This document shows, in pieces, positions 30,675 through 39,611 of a stretch of DNA of 64,000 bases. Location: assembly GCA_004570425.1 (NCBI GenBank), contig SPQJ01000024.1, positions 1 to 64,000 on the forward strand, given 5' to 3'. The position numbers were made by a program, and so were the translations under genes. Below the pieces are notes generated by a model. It made no database searches. It was not told the origin of the DNA and saw only the letters and a program-made list of their open reading frames with translations. Source of the stretch: Bacillus sp. AZ43. GTDB taxonomy: Bacteria > Actinomycetota > Actinomycetes > Mycobacteriales > Geodermatophilaceae. Within the stretch, counting starts at the first letter, position 1; every line of letters begins with the position of its first letter.

Positions 30675-31565
30675 GTGCGCTTCGGGGTGCTCGGCACCGG
30701 TCACTGGGCCCGGACGGTCCACGCGGCCGCGCTCGCCGAGCACCCGACCGCCGAGCTCGTCGGCGTCTGGGGCCGCGACGTCGCCAAGGCGCAAGCGGTC
30801 GGCGCGGAGTTCGACGTCCCCGGGTTCGCCGACGTCGACGAGCTGCTGGCCCGGGTCGACGCCGTCGCCCTGGCGCTGCCCCCGGACGTCCAGGCGCCGC
30901 TGGCCGAGCGGGCCGCGGCAGCGGGCAAGCACCTGCTGCTCGAGAAGCCGATCGCGCTGGACCTCGCCGCGGCCGACCGGGTGGTGGCGGCGGTGGCCGA
31001 CGCGGGCGTCGCCTCGGTCGTGTTCTTCACCTTCCGCTTCCAGCCGCAGACCTCGACCTGGCTGAGCCAGGCCGCGCGCACCCAGCTCGCCGGCGGCTCG
31101 GGCTCGTGGCTGTCCTCCCTCGCGGGCACGCCGTTCGCCGCCTCGCCGTGGCGCCAGCAGCACGGCGCCCTCTGGGACATCGGCCCGCACGCCCTCTCGG
31201 TGCTCGTGCCGGCCCTCGGCCCCGTGGTCGAGGTGCAGGCCGGACGCGGCGTCCGCGACACCGTCCACCTCGTGCTCACCCACGCCTCCGGGACGGCGTC
31301 CACGGTGACGCTCTCGCACACCGTCGCCCCGATGTCGGCGGGCATCGAGTTCTTCGTGCACGGCGACGCCGGACGGCTGGTGCTCCTGCCCGACACGGAG
31401 GCACCGGTCGAGGCGTTCACCACCGCCGTCGACGAGCTCTCCGCGGCCGCGCTCACCGGAGGGACGCACCCGTGCGACGTCGCGTTCGGCCGCGACGTCG
31501 TCGCGGTGCTCGCGACCGCCGCGCGCGCCCTCGACTCAGGCTGCCGGGAGCCCGTCGGCACCTGA
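30675..31565 (+). CDS. Gfo/Idh/MocA-family oxidoreductase
   Basis: 296-residue NAD(P)-dependent sugar or inositol dehydrogenase-like protein. It has an N-terminal Rossmann motif FGVLGTGHWARTVH (residues 3-16), the EKP motif in LLEKPIALDLA near residue 88, and the WDIGPHALSVL segment with a conserved His. Substrate unknown. It is probably cotranscribed with upp, and its final 30 bases overlap the end of the convergent Lrp gene. Confidence 0.88.
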   Translation: MRFGVLGTGHWARTVHAAALAEHPTAELVGVWGRDVAKAQAVGAEFDVPGFADVDELLARVDAVALALPPDVQAPLAERAAAAGKHLLLEKPIALDLAAADRVVAAVADAGVASVVFFTFRFQPQTSTWLSQAARTQLAGGSGSWLSSLAGTPFAASPWRQQHGALWDIGPHALSVLVPALGPVVEVQAGRGVRDTVHLVLTHASGTASTVTLSHTVAPMSAGIEFFVHGDAGRLVLLPDTEAPVEAFTTAVDELSAAALTGGTHPCDVAFGRDVVAVLATAARALDSGCREPVGT

Positions 31566-32030
31566 CCCGTCGGGGGAGGCCGGGGGGACGTTCGGCCGGC
31601 GCACCATCACCGACAGCAGCATCGTCGTGTCGGTCTGCTGCACGTACGGCAGCGCGCGCAGCCGGCTGATCACCCGTTCCAGGTGCGGCACGTCCCCGGC
31701 CACCACCCGCACCATCGCGTCGGCGGCGCCGGCCACGGTGAACGCCTCGACGATCTCCGTCACGTCCTCCAGGTCGGCCCGCATCGTGCGGAAGGGCACC
31801 GTGCCGTTGGTGTACAGCTGGACGACCGCCTCGATGTCCCAGCCCATGGCATGCGGCTCCACCACGGCGGTGAAGCCGCGGATCGCGCCGTCGCGGAGGA
31901 GCCGGTCCACGCGGCGCTTGGCCGCCGACGCGGACAACCCCACGTGGTCGCCGATCTCGGCGTAGGAGCTCCGCCCCTCCTTCAGCAGCACGCGCAGGAT
32001 CCGGTGGTCGAGGTCGTCGGTCGGAGGCAC
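31536..32030 (-). CDS. Lrp/AsnC-family transcriptional regulator
   Basis: 164-residue regulator with an N-terminal winged helix-turn-helix (LDHRILRVLLKEGRSSYAEI, then SAAKRRVDRL) and a C-terminal AsnC/RAM ligand domain (TVAGAADAMVRVVAGDVPHLERV). GTG at 32030 is adjacent to the divergent M20 peptidase gene, whose promoter it probably controls in response to an amino acid. The upstream AACGAT is a weak -10. Confidence 0.9.
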   Translation of the reverse strand: MPPTDDLDHRILRVLLKEGRSSYAEIGDHVGLSASAAKRRVDRLLRDGAIRGFTAVVEPHAMGWDIEAVVQLYTNGTVPFRTMRADLEDVTEIVEAFTVAGAADAMVRVVAGDVPHLERVISRLRALPYVQQTDTTMLLSVMVRRPNVPPASPDGSGADGLPAA

Positions 32031-32119
32031 GCCGGATCGTTGCGCCGCAGGCCCAGGAACGCAAGGAATCCGCGCACGGACGCCGCGATCCGCAATGCCG
32101 CCGCGCCGGCGGCGAGCCC

Positions 32120-32132
32120 TACGGTGTGCCGC
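32120..32132 (+). promoter_or_regulatory. Leaderless -10 of the M20 peptidase gene
   Basis: TACGGT (32120-32125), 7 bases, then GTG at 32133. It lies in the short gap divergent to the Lrp gene, a likely target for that regulator. Confidence 0.5.
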
Positions 32133-33410
32133 GTGCCCGACCTGACCCGCGCCGAGGAGCGTGCCCTCGCCGCCATCGACCGCTCCGCCGTCGTGGCGTC
32201 CCTCGTCGAACTGCTCGCCGTCCCCAGCATCAGCGGCAGCGACGCCGAGTGCGACGTGCAGCACCGGCTCGCCAAGGACCTGCACGCGCTCGGCCTCGAC
32301 GTCGACCTCTGGTCGATGGACCTCGACGACCTGACCGCCGCCGACGGTTTCCCCGGCACGGAGGCGCCGCGCACCGAGGCGTGGGGTCTCGTCGGCACCC
32401 GGGCGGGGGAGTCCGGCGTCCCGGCGCTGATCCTGCAGGGGCACGTCGACGTCGTCCCGCCGGGCGACCCGGCGCACTGGCGGACGGCGCCCTTCGAGCC
32501 GACCCTGCGGCAGGGGAGGATCCACGCCCGCGGTGCCTGCGACATGAAGGCCGGCGTCGTCGCCAACCTCGCCGCCGTGCGCGCGATCCGCGACTCCGGG
32601 GTCCGCCTAAGCGAGGGCCTCGCCGTGCACCTGGTGATCGGCGAGGAGGACGGCGGCCTGGGTGCGTTCGGCACGCTGCGCCGGGGGCACACGGGGAGCG
32701 CCTGCGTCATCACCGAACCCACCAGCGGGACGTTGGTCACCGGCGCGGCCGGCGCCCTCACCTTCACCCTCGAGGTCCCGGGCTCGGCCACCCACGCCGC
32801 CACGCCGTACGCCGGGTCGAGCGCGATCGACTCCTACGTCCGCCTGCACATGGGGTTGCAGTCGCTCCAGGCCGAGCGCAACCGGATCGTCGAGCCGCTG
32901 ATGCGCGAGTACCCGACGCCGTACCCGCTGGTCGTCGGCCGGGTCCAGGCGGGCGACTGGTCCAGCAGCGTCCCCGACCGGCTGGTGGCCGAGGGCCGGC
33001 TCGGCCTGCGGATCGAGGAGGACCCGGCGGCCGCCCGCGCCGAGCTCGAGTACTGGGTCGGCGTGGTGGCCGAGGCCGACCCGTACCTGCGGGACCACCC
33101 GCCCGTCGTCACCTGGTCCGGTGGGCAGTTCGCCGGCGGGCACCTCCCGCCCGGCCACCCGCTGGCCGGCGTCGTGGCCGGCGCGCACGCCGACGTCACC
33201 GGAGGGCCGGCGCCCCGGGAGCGGGGCGCCCCCTACGGCAGCGACCTCCGCCTCTACGCGGGCGGCGGCATCCCGACCCTGCACTACGGGCCGGGCGACG
33301 TCCGGCTGGCCCACGGGCCCGAGGAGGCCGTCGACGTCGACGAGGTGGTGCAGGTGGTCGAGGCGCTCGTGCTCACCGCGCTGCGCACCTGCGGCACGCA
33401 CGAGAGCTGA
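32133..33410 (+). CDS. M20 family metallopeptidase (ArgE/DapE-like)
   Basis: 425-residue zinc-dependent deacylase or dipeptidase. Metal-binding motifs: GHVDVVPPGDP near residue 104, RGACDMKAG near residue 131 and EEDGGLGAFG near residue 170. The dimerisation domain carries the conserved SATHAATPYAGSSAID. It could be an acetylornithine deacetylase or succinyl-diaminopimelate desuccinylase homologue; context with an Lrp regulator favours amino-acid or peptide catabolism. Ends with no gap against the next, convergent gene. Confidence 0.88.
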   Translation: MPDLTRAEERALAAIDRSAVVASLVELLAVPSISGSDAECDVQHRLAKDLHALGLDVDLWSMDLDDLTAADGFPGTEAPRTEAWGLVGTRAGESGVPALILQGHVDVVPPGDPAHWRTAPFEPTLRQGRIHARGACDMKAGVVANLAAVRAIRDSGVRLSEGLAVHLVIGEEDGGLGAFGTLRRGHTGSACVITEPTSGTLVTGAAGALTFTLEVPGSATHAATPYAGSSAIDSYVRLHMGLQSLQAERNRIVEPLMREYPTPYPLVVGRVQAGDWSSSVPDRLVAEGRLGLRIEEDPAAARAELEYWVGVVAEADPYLRDHPPVVTWSGGQFAGGHLPPGHPLAGVVAGAHADVTGGPAPRERGAPYGSDLRLYAGGGIPTLHYGPGDVRLAHGPEEAVDVDEVVQVVEALVLTALRTCGTHES

Positions 33411-33956
33411 CTACGGCCGCCGGACCGCGTGGCGCAGCATGACGACACCGGTGCCGAAGGTCCGGCTCTCCACCAGCTCCAGGTCCGTGGGCGCGTCCGC
33501 GGGATCGAACAGCCGGCGCCCGCGGCCGAGCAGCACGGGGTTGACGAACAGCCGGTACTCGTCGATCAGGTCGTGCCGCCGGAACGTCCGGATCAGCTCT
33601 GCTCCTCCCACCGTCATGTCACCGCCCGGCTGCTGCTGCAGCGCCCGGATCTCCTCCGGGTCGACCTCGCGGTGCACGGAGGTGGCCCACTCGTCCTGCT
33701 CGAGCGTGCGCGAGAAGACGATCCGCGGGATCCGGCGGTAGATGTCGGGGAACTCCCGGTCGTCGTCGGCGGTGGACCAGGCCTCGGCCATGAGCTCGTG
33801 GGTGACCCGCCCGAAGAGGAACGCGCTCGTGGTCGCGAGGTACTCGTCGATGGACGCGAGCATCTCGTCGTCCATGCGGTGCCAGCTGATGTCCCGGTCG
33901 GGCCCCTCGAAGAACCCGTCGAGCGACACCGCGAGATGGACGACGATCTTCCGCAC
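33411..33956 (-). CDS. Dihydrofolate reductase family (RibD C-terminal-like) protein
   Basis: 181-residue single-domain reductase-fold protein (RKIVVHLAVSLDGFFEGPD at the N-terminus, LFGRVTHELM near residue 48, GGAELIRTFRRHDLIDEYRL near residue 117 and VLLGRGRRLFD). Members bind NADPH but their substrates are mostly unknown. It is not a canonical DfrA. Tail-to-tail with the M20 gene with no spacer. Confidence 0.87.
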   Translation of the reverse strand: MRKIVVHLAVSLDGFFEGPDRDISWHRMDDEMLASIDEYLATTSAFLFGRVTHELMAEAWSTADDDREFPDIYRRIPRIVFSRTLEQDEWATSVHREVDPEEIRALQQQPGGDMTVGGAELIRTFRRHDLIDEYRLFVNPVLLGRGRRLFDPADAPTDLELVESRTFGTGVVMLRHAVRRP

Positions 33957-33985
33957 AGCATTCCTCCAGGCGTGGCGACGGGTCG

Positions 33986-36091
33986 TCAGCGAGGACCGGG
34001 CGGGCTCCCGGAACTCATCGCCGGCGCCCCCTCCCAGCCGGTCACGGCCAGCAGATCCGCCTCGAGCAGCGGCGTCACCGTCCGCAGGTAGGTCGTCGTG
34101 AGGTGCGTGTCGTCCAGGTAGACTCGCAGGTTGCCCACGAGCGCCGGGCAGACGTCATCGGCGCAGAAGTAGCGGCTGGTGTCGAGCAGGGTCACCCCCG
34201 CCGGCAGGCGGGTGTCGAGGACGGCGTCGTCGTAGGCGACGTCCCGGTCGAGGGCGCAGTCGGTGAACTCGTCCTCGGCCTCGGCGAGGCAGTCGGGGAC
34301 GTCGTAGGTCCGTCGTGGGGTGTCCCGCATGGCGATGACCCGCACCCCCCGGTCGGCCAGCTGCCGCCACGCCTCGACGAACCCGGGCGGCACCACCTCG
34401 TCCGCCGCCGCGCCGGCCGTGGTCCGGGTCCCGAGCGCGACGACCGCGTCGGGCCGCAGTGCCGTGATCCGGTCGACCAGCTGGGACCGCCAGGCCGCGC
34501 AGCCGGCGTACTCGGGCTCGTCCTCGTCGAGGAACTCCGATCGCGTCGACAGGTTGCAGCCGGGCCGCACCAGGCCGACGAGCTGCCAGCCCCGCTCGCG
34601 GGCGAGGTCGGACAGGGGCGGGAGCCAGTGGGCCGAGTGCGAGTCGCCGACCACCACGATCCGGCGCTCGGCGTCGTCGGGGCCCAGCACGCAGACCTCG
34701 TGGGTGTAGGCGACCGGCACGGTCACCTCCTCGACGCGGCAGTCGGACTCGCCCACCATGCGCGCTCCGTCCAGGCGGATGGACGCCAGTCCGGGCGCGG
34801 GCTCCACGTCGTCGATGCCGCCGGTGGCCACGTCGGGACCGAGGAGCGCGGCCGCCCCCGGGTACCGCGGGTCCCCGGGCTCGGGCACGAACCGGGCCGC
34901 CTCGCCGTCCAGTCGCTGCTGGGTGGTCACGCCGGCGACCAGCAGCGGCCCGACGAGCACCGCCACCAGGACGAGCGTCCCGACCGGCCGCTGGGACCGC
35001 AGCAGGGTGCCGGCCGGCCGCTCGACCAGGCGGTAGGTGACCGCGGTCAGGAGCAGCGAGCCGAGGATGATCGCGGACCCGGCCACGAGGGACGGCGTCT
35101 CCCGGTCCGCCGCGGCCAGGTAGAGCACCAGCACGGGCCAGTGCCACAGGTACAGCGAGTACGACCGCAGCCCCAGCCACTTCAGCGGCCGCAGCGCCAG
35201 CACCCGGTGCACCCCGGCACGCCCCCCGGCGTCGGCGGCGACGAGGACCCCCAGGGCGCACAGCACCGGCCAGGCGGCCTGCCATCCGGGGAAGAGGCGG
35301 GCGCCGTCGACGAGGGCGCCGCAGGCGACCAGGGCGAGGACGCTGACCCAGCCGATGACGACGGCGGTCCGCGGCCCCGGGCGCACGCGGGAGAGCAGCA
35401 GCGCGGCCAGGGCGCCGGCGCCGATCTCCCAGAGCCGCGGCAGGGTCGAGAAGTAGGCGGCCCGCTGGTCGGCCTCCGTGGTGACCACGGACCAGGCGAA
35501 CGACGCCGCGGTCGCCGCCAGCACCACCCCGACGGCGAGGGGGCGGCCGTACCGGCCCCACGACCCGCGCCAGGCGACGGCGGCGACCAGCAGCGGGACG
35601 ACGACGAGCACCTGCACCTGGATCGACAGCGACCAGAACTGCTGCATCGGGCTCGTGGCCGCGTCCCGGGCGCCGTAGGTCACCGCCTCGTCGACCAGCC
35701 GGAGGTTCTCCGTGAACGTGAGCGAGGAGATCAGGTGCGCGGCGATGTCGCGCCAGCGCGTCTCCGGCAGGATCACCGCCGCCGCGGCAGCGGTCACCGC
35801 CAGGACGACGGCCGCGGCCGGGACCAGCCGGGACAGCGACCGCACGATCGGGGTCACCGGGTCGATCCGTCCGGTGCGGCGGTGCTGGCCCACCAGGCCC
35901 TGCACCAGGAAGAAGCCGGTGAGCACGAGGAAGACGTCGACGCCGCCGGAGACGCGGCCGGTGAAGACGTGGTAGCCGACGACGAGGGCCACCGCGAGCG
36001 CGCGCAGCCCGTCGATCTCCGGCCGGCGGACGGTCGGCGTCGGCGCGGGACGGGCGGGAACCTCGGCGTCGGGAAGGGCGACCGCCGTCAT
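33986..36091 (-). CDS. Acyltransferase 3 / SGNH-hydrolase fusion protein (OafA-like)
   Basis: 701-residue membrane protein. The N-terminal acyltransferase-3 domain (about 20-380) starts with PEIDGLRALAVALVVGYHVF, the usual first helix with its essential His, and has about ten or eleven membrane helices. The C-terminal extracytoplasmic SGNH domain has GDSHSAHW near residue 478, with Asp and His in DDTHLTTTY near residue 670. Such proteins O-acetylate cell-wall or exported polysaccharides. The acceptor is unknown. Confidence 0.9.
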   Translation of the reverse strand: MTAVALPDAEVPARPAPTPTVRRPEIDGLRALAVALVVGYHVFTGRVSGGVDVFLVLTGFFLVQGLVGQHRRTGRIDPVTPIVRSLSRLVPAAAVVLAVTAAAAAVILPETRWRDIAAHLISSLTFTENLRLVDEAVTYGARDAATSPMQQFWSLSIQVQVLVVVPLLVAAVAWRGSWGRYGRPLAVGVVLAATAASFAWSVVTTEADQRAAYFSTLPRLWEIGAGALAALLLSRVRPGPRTAVVIGWVSVLALVACGALVDGARLFPGWQAAWPVLCALGVLVAADAGGRAGVHRVLALRPLKWLGLRSYSLYLWHWPVLVLYLAAADRETPSLVAGSAIILGSLLLTAVTYRLVERPAGTLLRSQRPVGTLVLVAVLVGPLLVAGVTTQQRLDGEAARFVPEPGDPRYPGAAALLGPDVATGGIDDVEPAPGLASIRLDGARMVGESDCRVEEVTVPVAYTHEVCVLGPDDAERRIVVVGDSHSAHWLPPLSDLARERGWQLVGLVRPGCNLSTRSEFLDEDEPEYAGCAAWRSQLVDRITALRPDAVVALGTRTTAGAAADEVVPPGFVEAWRQLADRGVRVIAMRDTPRRTYDVPDCLAEAEDEFTDCALDRDVAYDDAVLDTRLPAGVTLLDTSRYFCADDVCPALVGNLRVYLDDTHLTTTYLRTVTPLLEADLLAVTGWEGAPAMSSGSPPGPR

Positions 36092-36226
36092 CCCGCGAAC
36101 CTCAGCGTCACGCCGTCACCCTCCGTGTCCGTGCAGAACTGCTGGGAGACTACGGAGGCTCAGAACCGGAGCGGCGCAACGGCCGGGCGAGTCACCCGAC
36201 CGGAGCACCTCGTCCGGGGCGGGACG

Positions 36227-37864
36227 TCACAGCCCCAGCGCCGCGGACATCTCCGCGCGGAGCTGGTCGAGCTCGTCCTCGCCGCGGCCGCGGGCGGCGA
36301 TCAGGCCGGCGTCCTCGTGCACCGGGACCACCGTCTCCAAGTAGGCCTTGAGCTTGGGCTCGGTGCCGCTGGGCCGGACGATCACCCGGACGCCGTCGCC
36401 GAGCAGGCGGACGGCGTCGACCGGCTGCTCCTCCAGGGCCAGGTCGGCGTAGGCGACCGGCCGCCCGAGCAGGGTCGACGGCGGCTGCGCCCGCAGCCGC
36501 TCCATCGCCGAGGAGATCACCGACAGGTCCTCGACCCGCACCGACAGCTGGCCGGTGACGAACAGCCCGTGCTCGCCCGCCAGCTCGTCGAGCCGGTCGA
36601 GCAGCGTCCGCCCCTCGGCCTTCAGCTCGGCGGCGAGCAGGGAGACCGCCAGCGCGGCCGAGATGCCGTCCTTGTCCCGCACCACGGAGGGCGCGACCGA
36701 GTAGCCCAGCGCCTCCTCGTAGCCGTAGACCAGCGGCGCCTCCGGCGACCCGGCGCGCACGATCCACTTGAACCCGGTCGGCGTCTCCGCCGAGGGCTGC
36801 CCGGCGGCCTGCGCGACCACGTGCATCAGCGAGCCGCTGACCAGCGACGACGCGTACGTGCCGCGCACCCCGCGGCGGAGCAGCCAGTCGGCCAGCAGCG
36901 CGCCGGTCTCGTCGCCGGTCAGCTGGCGTCCGCCGCAGACGACGGCGCAGCGGTCGGCGTCCGGGTCCTCGGCGATCGCGACGTCGGCGGCCACGCGGGA
37001 GGCCAGCGCCTTCAGCAGGTCCGTCGCGCCCGGCTCCTCGGGGTTCGGGAAGGCCACGGTGCGGAAGGTCGGATCGGGCTCGTCCTGCTCGGGCACGCTG
37101 ACCGGCTCGGCCAGGCCGGCGGCGGCGAACACCGCGCGCGTGGTCTCCGCGCCCACGCCGTGCATGGCCGTGTATGCGACGACGAGGTCGCCGCGCGCCG
37201 GCACCCGTGCGGGTTCGAGCGCCGCGACGACGGCGGCCACGTAGTCGGCCTGCACGTCGTCGCCGAGGGTGACCCACTCGTCGGACAGCGGCACCTCGTC
37301 CGCCGGGCCGGTGGCGGCGATCGCGGCCTCGATCAGCCGGTCGGCCGGTGGCACCAGCTGGGCACCGTCGCCGAGGTAGACCTTGTAGCCGTTGTCGTCG
37401 GGCGGGTTGTGGCTTGCGGTGACCATCACGCCGGCCACGCACCCGAGGTGCCGGACGGCGAAGGCCAGCACCGGGGTCGGCAGCGCCTTCGGCAGCACCT
37501 GCACCGCGAACCCGGCGGCGGCCAGCACCGCCGCGGAGACGTGCGCGAACTCGTCGGACCGGCGGCGCGCGTCGTAGCCGATGACCACGCCGCCACCGGC
37601 GTGCCCCGAGTCGGTCAGGTACCGCGCCAGGCCGGCGGCGGCCCGGGTGACGACGGCGGCGTTCATCCCCGCGGGCCCGGCGCGCAGCGGTCCGCGCAGC
37701 CCGGCCGTCCCGAAGGTGAGCGGCCCGGCGAACCGGCGGCCCAGCTCGGCGGTGTCGCCGGCGGCGATCAGCGCCTCGATCTCGGCGCGGTCGCCGGGGT
37801 GCGGGTCGGCCGCGGCCCAGGCGCGGGCGGTGGCCAGGACGTCCCCGGTCATGTCGAGGCTCAT
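36227..37864 (-). CDS. pmmB: Phosphohexomutase family, PGM2-like (probable phosphopentomutase)
   Basis: 545-residue alpha-D-phosphohexomutase. FGTAGLR near residue 50, phosphoserine Ser151 in TASHNPPDDNGYKVY, metal loop EDPDADRCA and phosphate loop RPSGTEPKLKAY are intact. The pattern of TASHNPxxDNGYKVY, EFGTAGLR-type start and VPEQDEPDPTFRTVAFPNPEEPGA resembles the PGM2 branch, which in animals is a phosphopentomutase. Its ATG overlaps the previous stop (ATGA) in an operon with purine nucleoside phosphorylase. I infer it converts ribose or deoxyribose 1-phosphate to the 5-phosphate, since no deoB is seen. Phosphomannomutase is the alternative. Confidence 0.88.
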   Translation of the reverse strand: MSLDMTGDVLATARAWAAADPHPGDRAEIEALIAAGDTAELGRRFAGPLTFGTAGLRGPLRAGPAGMNAAVVTRAAAGLARYLTDSGHAGGGVVIGYDARRRSDEFAHVSAAVLAAAGFAVQVLPKALPTPVLAFAVRHLGCVAGVMVTASHNPPDDNGYKVYLGDGAQLVPPADRLIEAAIAATGPADEVPLSDEWVTLGDDVQADYVAAVVAALEPARVPARGDLVVAYTAMHGVGAETTRAVFAAAGLAEPVSVPEQDEPDPTFRTVAFPNPEEPGATDLLKALASRVAADVAIAEDPDADRCAVVCGGRQLTGDETGALLADWLLRRGVRGTYASSLVSGSLMHVVAQAAGQPSAETPTGFKWIVRAGSPEAPLVYGYEEALGYSVAPSVVRDKDGISAALAVSLLAAELKAEGRTLLDRLDELAGEHGLFVTGQLSVRVEDLSVISSAMERLRAQPPSTLLGRPVAYADLALEEQPVDAVRLLGDGVRVIVRPSGTEPKLKAYLETVVPVHEDAGLIAARGRGEDELDQLRAEMSAALGL

Positions 37865-38679
37865 GCGGAGAAGTGCTCGCTGTCGAACTCGGCGGTCGTG
37901 TACTCGCCGCCCACCGTGCGGTGCACCTGGTCGGCGAGGTCGGGCTCGCCCAGCTGCTCGATCAGCGCCTCGGCGTACACCTCGGCGTCGTCCTGCGGGT
38001 CGTAGCCCAGGGCGCGGGCGGCGGTGAGGTCCCACCAGTTGCGGGTGTTGTCCGAGACGCCCCAGACCACGGCGAAGCCGGGCGCGGGGGCCGACAGCGC
38101 CGCGTGAACCAGGGACACGGTGTCGGCGGGGGAGAGCCACGTCGACAGCTGGCGGGTGGTGGTCGGCTCGGCGAACGCGCTGCCGATCCGCAGGCAGACG
38201 ACGTCGAGGCCGTAGCGGTCGGCGTAGAGCGACCCGAGCCCCTCCATCGCCACCTTCGAGACGCCGTAGTAGGTGTCCGGCCGGTGGGGCGCATCGGCCT
38301 CGCGCAGCAGCCCGCCGTCGGGACGCGGCGTGTACCCGGTGGCGTGGTTGCTGCTGGCCAGCACCACCCGCGGGACGCCGGCCAGCCGGGCGGCCTCGAG
38401 CGCGCAGTAGGTGCCGTCGATGTTGGCGTGCCGGATCGCCGGCCACGTCGACTCGCCGGAGATGCCGGCCAGGTGCACGACCGCCGAGGCGCCCTGCGCC
38501 GCGTCGACCATCGCCACGAGGTCGGTGGCGTCGGCGACGAACTGCTCCTCGCCGGGGCGCTCGTCGGCCACCGGGACGATGTCGAGGCAGCGCACCGCCC
38601 AGCCGCGCTCGGGCAGCCCGCCGCGCAGCACGGTGCCGATCCGGCCCGCCGCGCCGGTGACGAGAACGGGCCCGGTCAC
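37861..38679 (-). CDS. NAD-dependent epimerase/dehydratase, uronate dehydrogenase-like
   Basis: 272-residue SDR protein. Rossmann motif VTGAAGRIG near residue 7, VVHLAGIS near 72, [12 protein letters not shown] near 110 and catalytic YYGVSK near 138. The motifs HLAGIS, SSNHxxGY, RIGS..EP and R.LSTW.S..D.VSL resemble those of uronate dehydrogenases, which oxidise glucuronate or galacturonate to the lactone. Overlaps both neighbours by four bases. Why it sits between two nucleoside-salvage genes is unclear. Confidence 0.85.
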   Translation of the reverse strand: MTGPVLVTGAAGRIGTVLRGGLPERGWAVRCLDIVPVADERPGEEQFVADATDLVAMVDAAQGASAVVHLAGISGESTWPAIRHANIDGTYCALEAARLAGVPRVVLASSNHATGYTPRPDGGLLREADAPHRPDTYYGVSKVAMEGLGSLYADRYGLDVVCLRIGSAFAEPTTTRQLSTWLSPADTVSLVHAALSAPAPGFAVVWGVSDNTRNWWDLTAARALGYDPQDDAEVYAEALIEQLGEPDLADQVHRTVGGEYTTAEFDSEHFSA

Positions 38680-39485
38680 GGGAGCCGCCCGATGAGCTGC
38701 ACGAGGAACTCCCCGAGCCGGCCGGCGGCGGCCTTGCCCGCCGCGAGCACCTCCGTGTGGTCGAGCTTCTCCCCGGTGATGCCGGCGGCGGCGTTGGTGA
38801 CCATCGAGAGGCCGAAGACCTCCAGTCCGGCCGCGCGGGCCGCGATGGCCTCGAGCGCCGTCGACATGCCGACCAGGTCGGCGCCCAGGGTGCGCAGCAT
38901 GCGGATCTCGGCGGGGGTCTCGTAGTGCGGGCCGGGCAGCGCCGCGTAGACGCCCTCGGTCAGCGTCGGGTCCAGCTCCAGGGCCAACGCCCGCAACCGG
39001 GCGGAGTAGAGGTCGGTGAGGTCCACGAAGTTCGCGCCGACCAGCGGCGAGCGCGCCGTCAGGTTCAGGTGGTCGCTGATGACGACCGCCTGCCCGACGC
39101 GGTGCTCGGGTGCCAGTCCACCGGCGGCGTTGGTCAGGATCACCGTCTTCACCCCGGCGGCGGCCGCGGTGCGCACGCCGTGCACCACCGGGTCGACGCC
39201 GCGGCCCTCGTAGAAGTGGGTGCGGCCGAGGAAGAGCAGCACGCCCTTCTCGCCGACCCGCACCGACCGGACCTCGCCGCCGTGCCCGACGGCCGTGGGG
39301 GCGGCGAAACCGGGCAGGTCGCCGATCGCCACCGAACCGCCGGCGGGACCGAACGCGTCGGCCGCCGGGGCCCAGCCCGAGCCCATGACGACGGCCACGT
39401 CGTGCGGGCCGCCGACGGTGCGGGCCAGCTCCTCGGCGGCGAGGGTGGCGAGGGTCTGGGGATCGGTTCCGGGAGGCTGGCTCAC
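38676..39485 (-). CDS. punA: Purine nucleoside phosphorylase
   Basis: 269-residue trimeric-type enzyme (PNP/MTAP family 2) that cleaves inosine and guanosine and their deoxy forms with phosphate. VMGSGW with the phosphate-binding Ser near residue 36, GRTHFYEG near 87, TNAAGG near 118, GPHYETPAE near 190 and [10 protein letters not shown] near 208 are present. The GTG start follows TAGCGT-N6. First of a three-gene overlapping unit with the uronate dehydrogenase-like and PGM2-like genes. Confidence 0.94.
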   Translation of the reverse strand: MSQPPGTDPQTLATLAAEELARTVGGPHDVAVVMGSGWAPAADAFGPAGGSVAIGDLPGFAAPTAVGHGGEVRSVRVGEKGVLLFLGRTHFYEGRGVDPVVHGVRTAAAAGVKTVILTNAAGGLAPEHRVGQAVVISDHLNLTARSPLVGANFVDLTDLYSARLRALALELDPTLTEGVYAALPGPHYETPAEIRMLRTLGADLVGMSTALEAIAARAAGLEVFGLSMVTNAAAGITGEKLDHTEVLAAGKAAAGRLGEFLVQLIGRLP

Positions 39486-39497
39486 GCACGGACGCTA
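39486..39497 (-). promoter_or_regulatory. Leaderless -10 of the purine phosphorylase operon
   Basis: TAGCGT (39492-39497, minus strand), 6 bases, then GTG. Confidence 0.55.
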
Positions 39498-39598
39498 ACG
39501 CAGCGGCACTGCTGACGGACGCAGAAGGCCCCGTCCACCGGCCGGGTGATCATGGTCGCGCGCCTGCATCTCGGCGAGTGGGGAGGGGGGATCGTCCC

Positions 39599-39611
39599 TA
39601 GACTTCCGGAG
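39599..39611 (+). promoter_or_regulatory. Leaderless -10 of the YbdK-type ligase gene
   Basis: TAGACT (39599-39604), 7 bases, then GTG at 39612. Divergent from the purine phosphorylase promoter across a gap of about 100 bases. Confidence 0.55.

Noticed and set aside
34103-38005. A 1300-codon open frame on the plus strand opposite the acyltransferase and mutase genes
   Set aside because: It is a GC-driven shadow: the opposite strand carries recognised domains with intact motifs, and the plus-strand translation is low-complexity Arg/Gly/His/Asp sequence with no domain.
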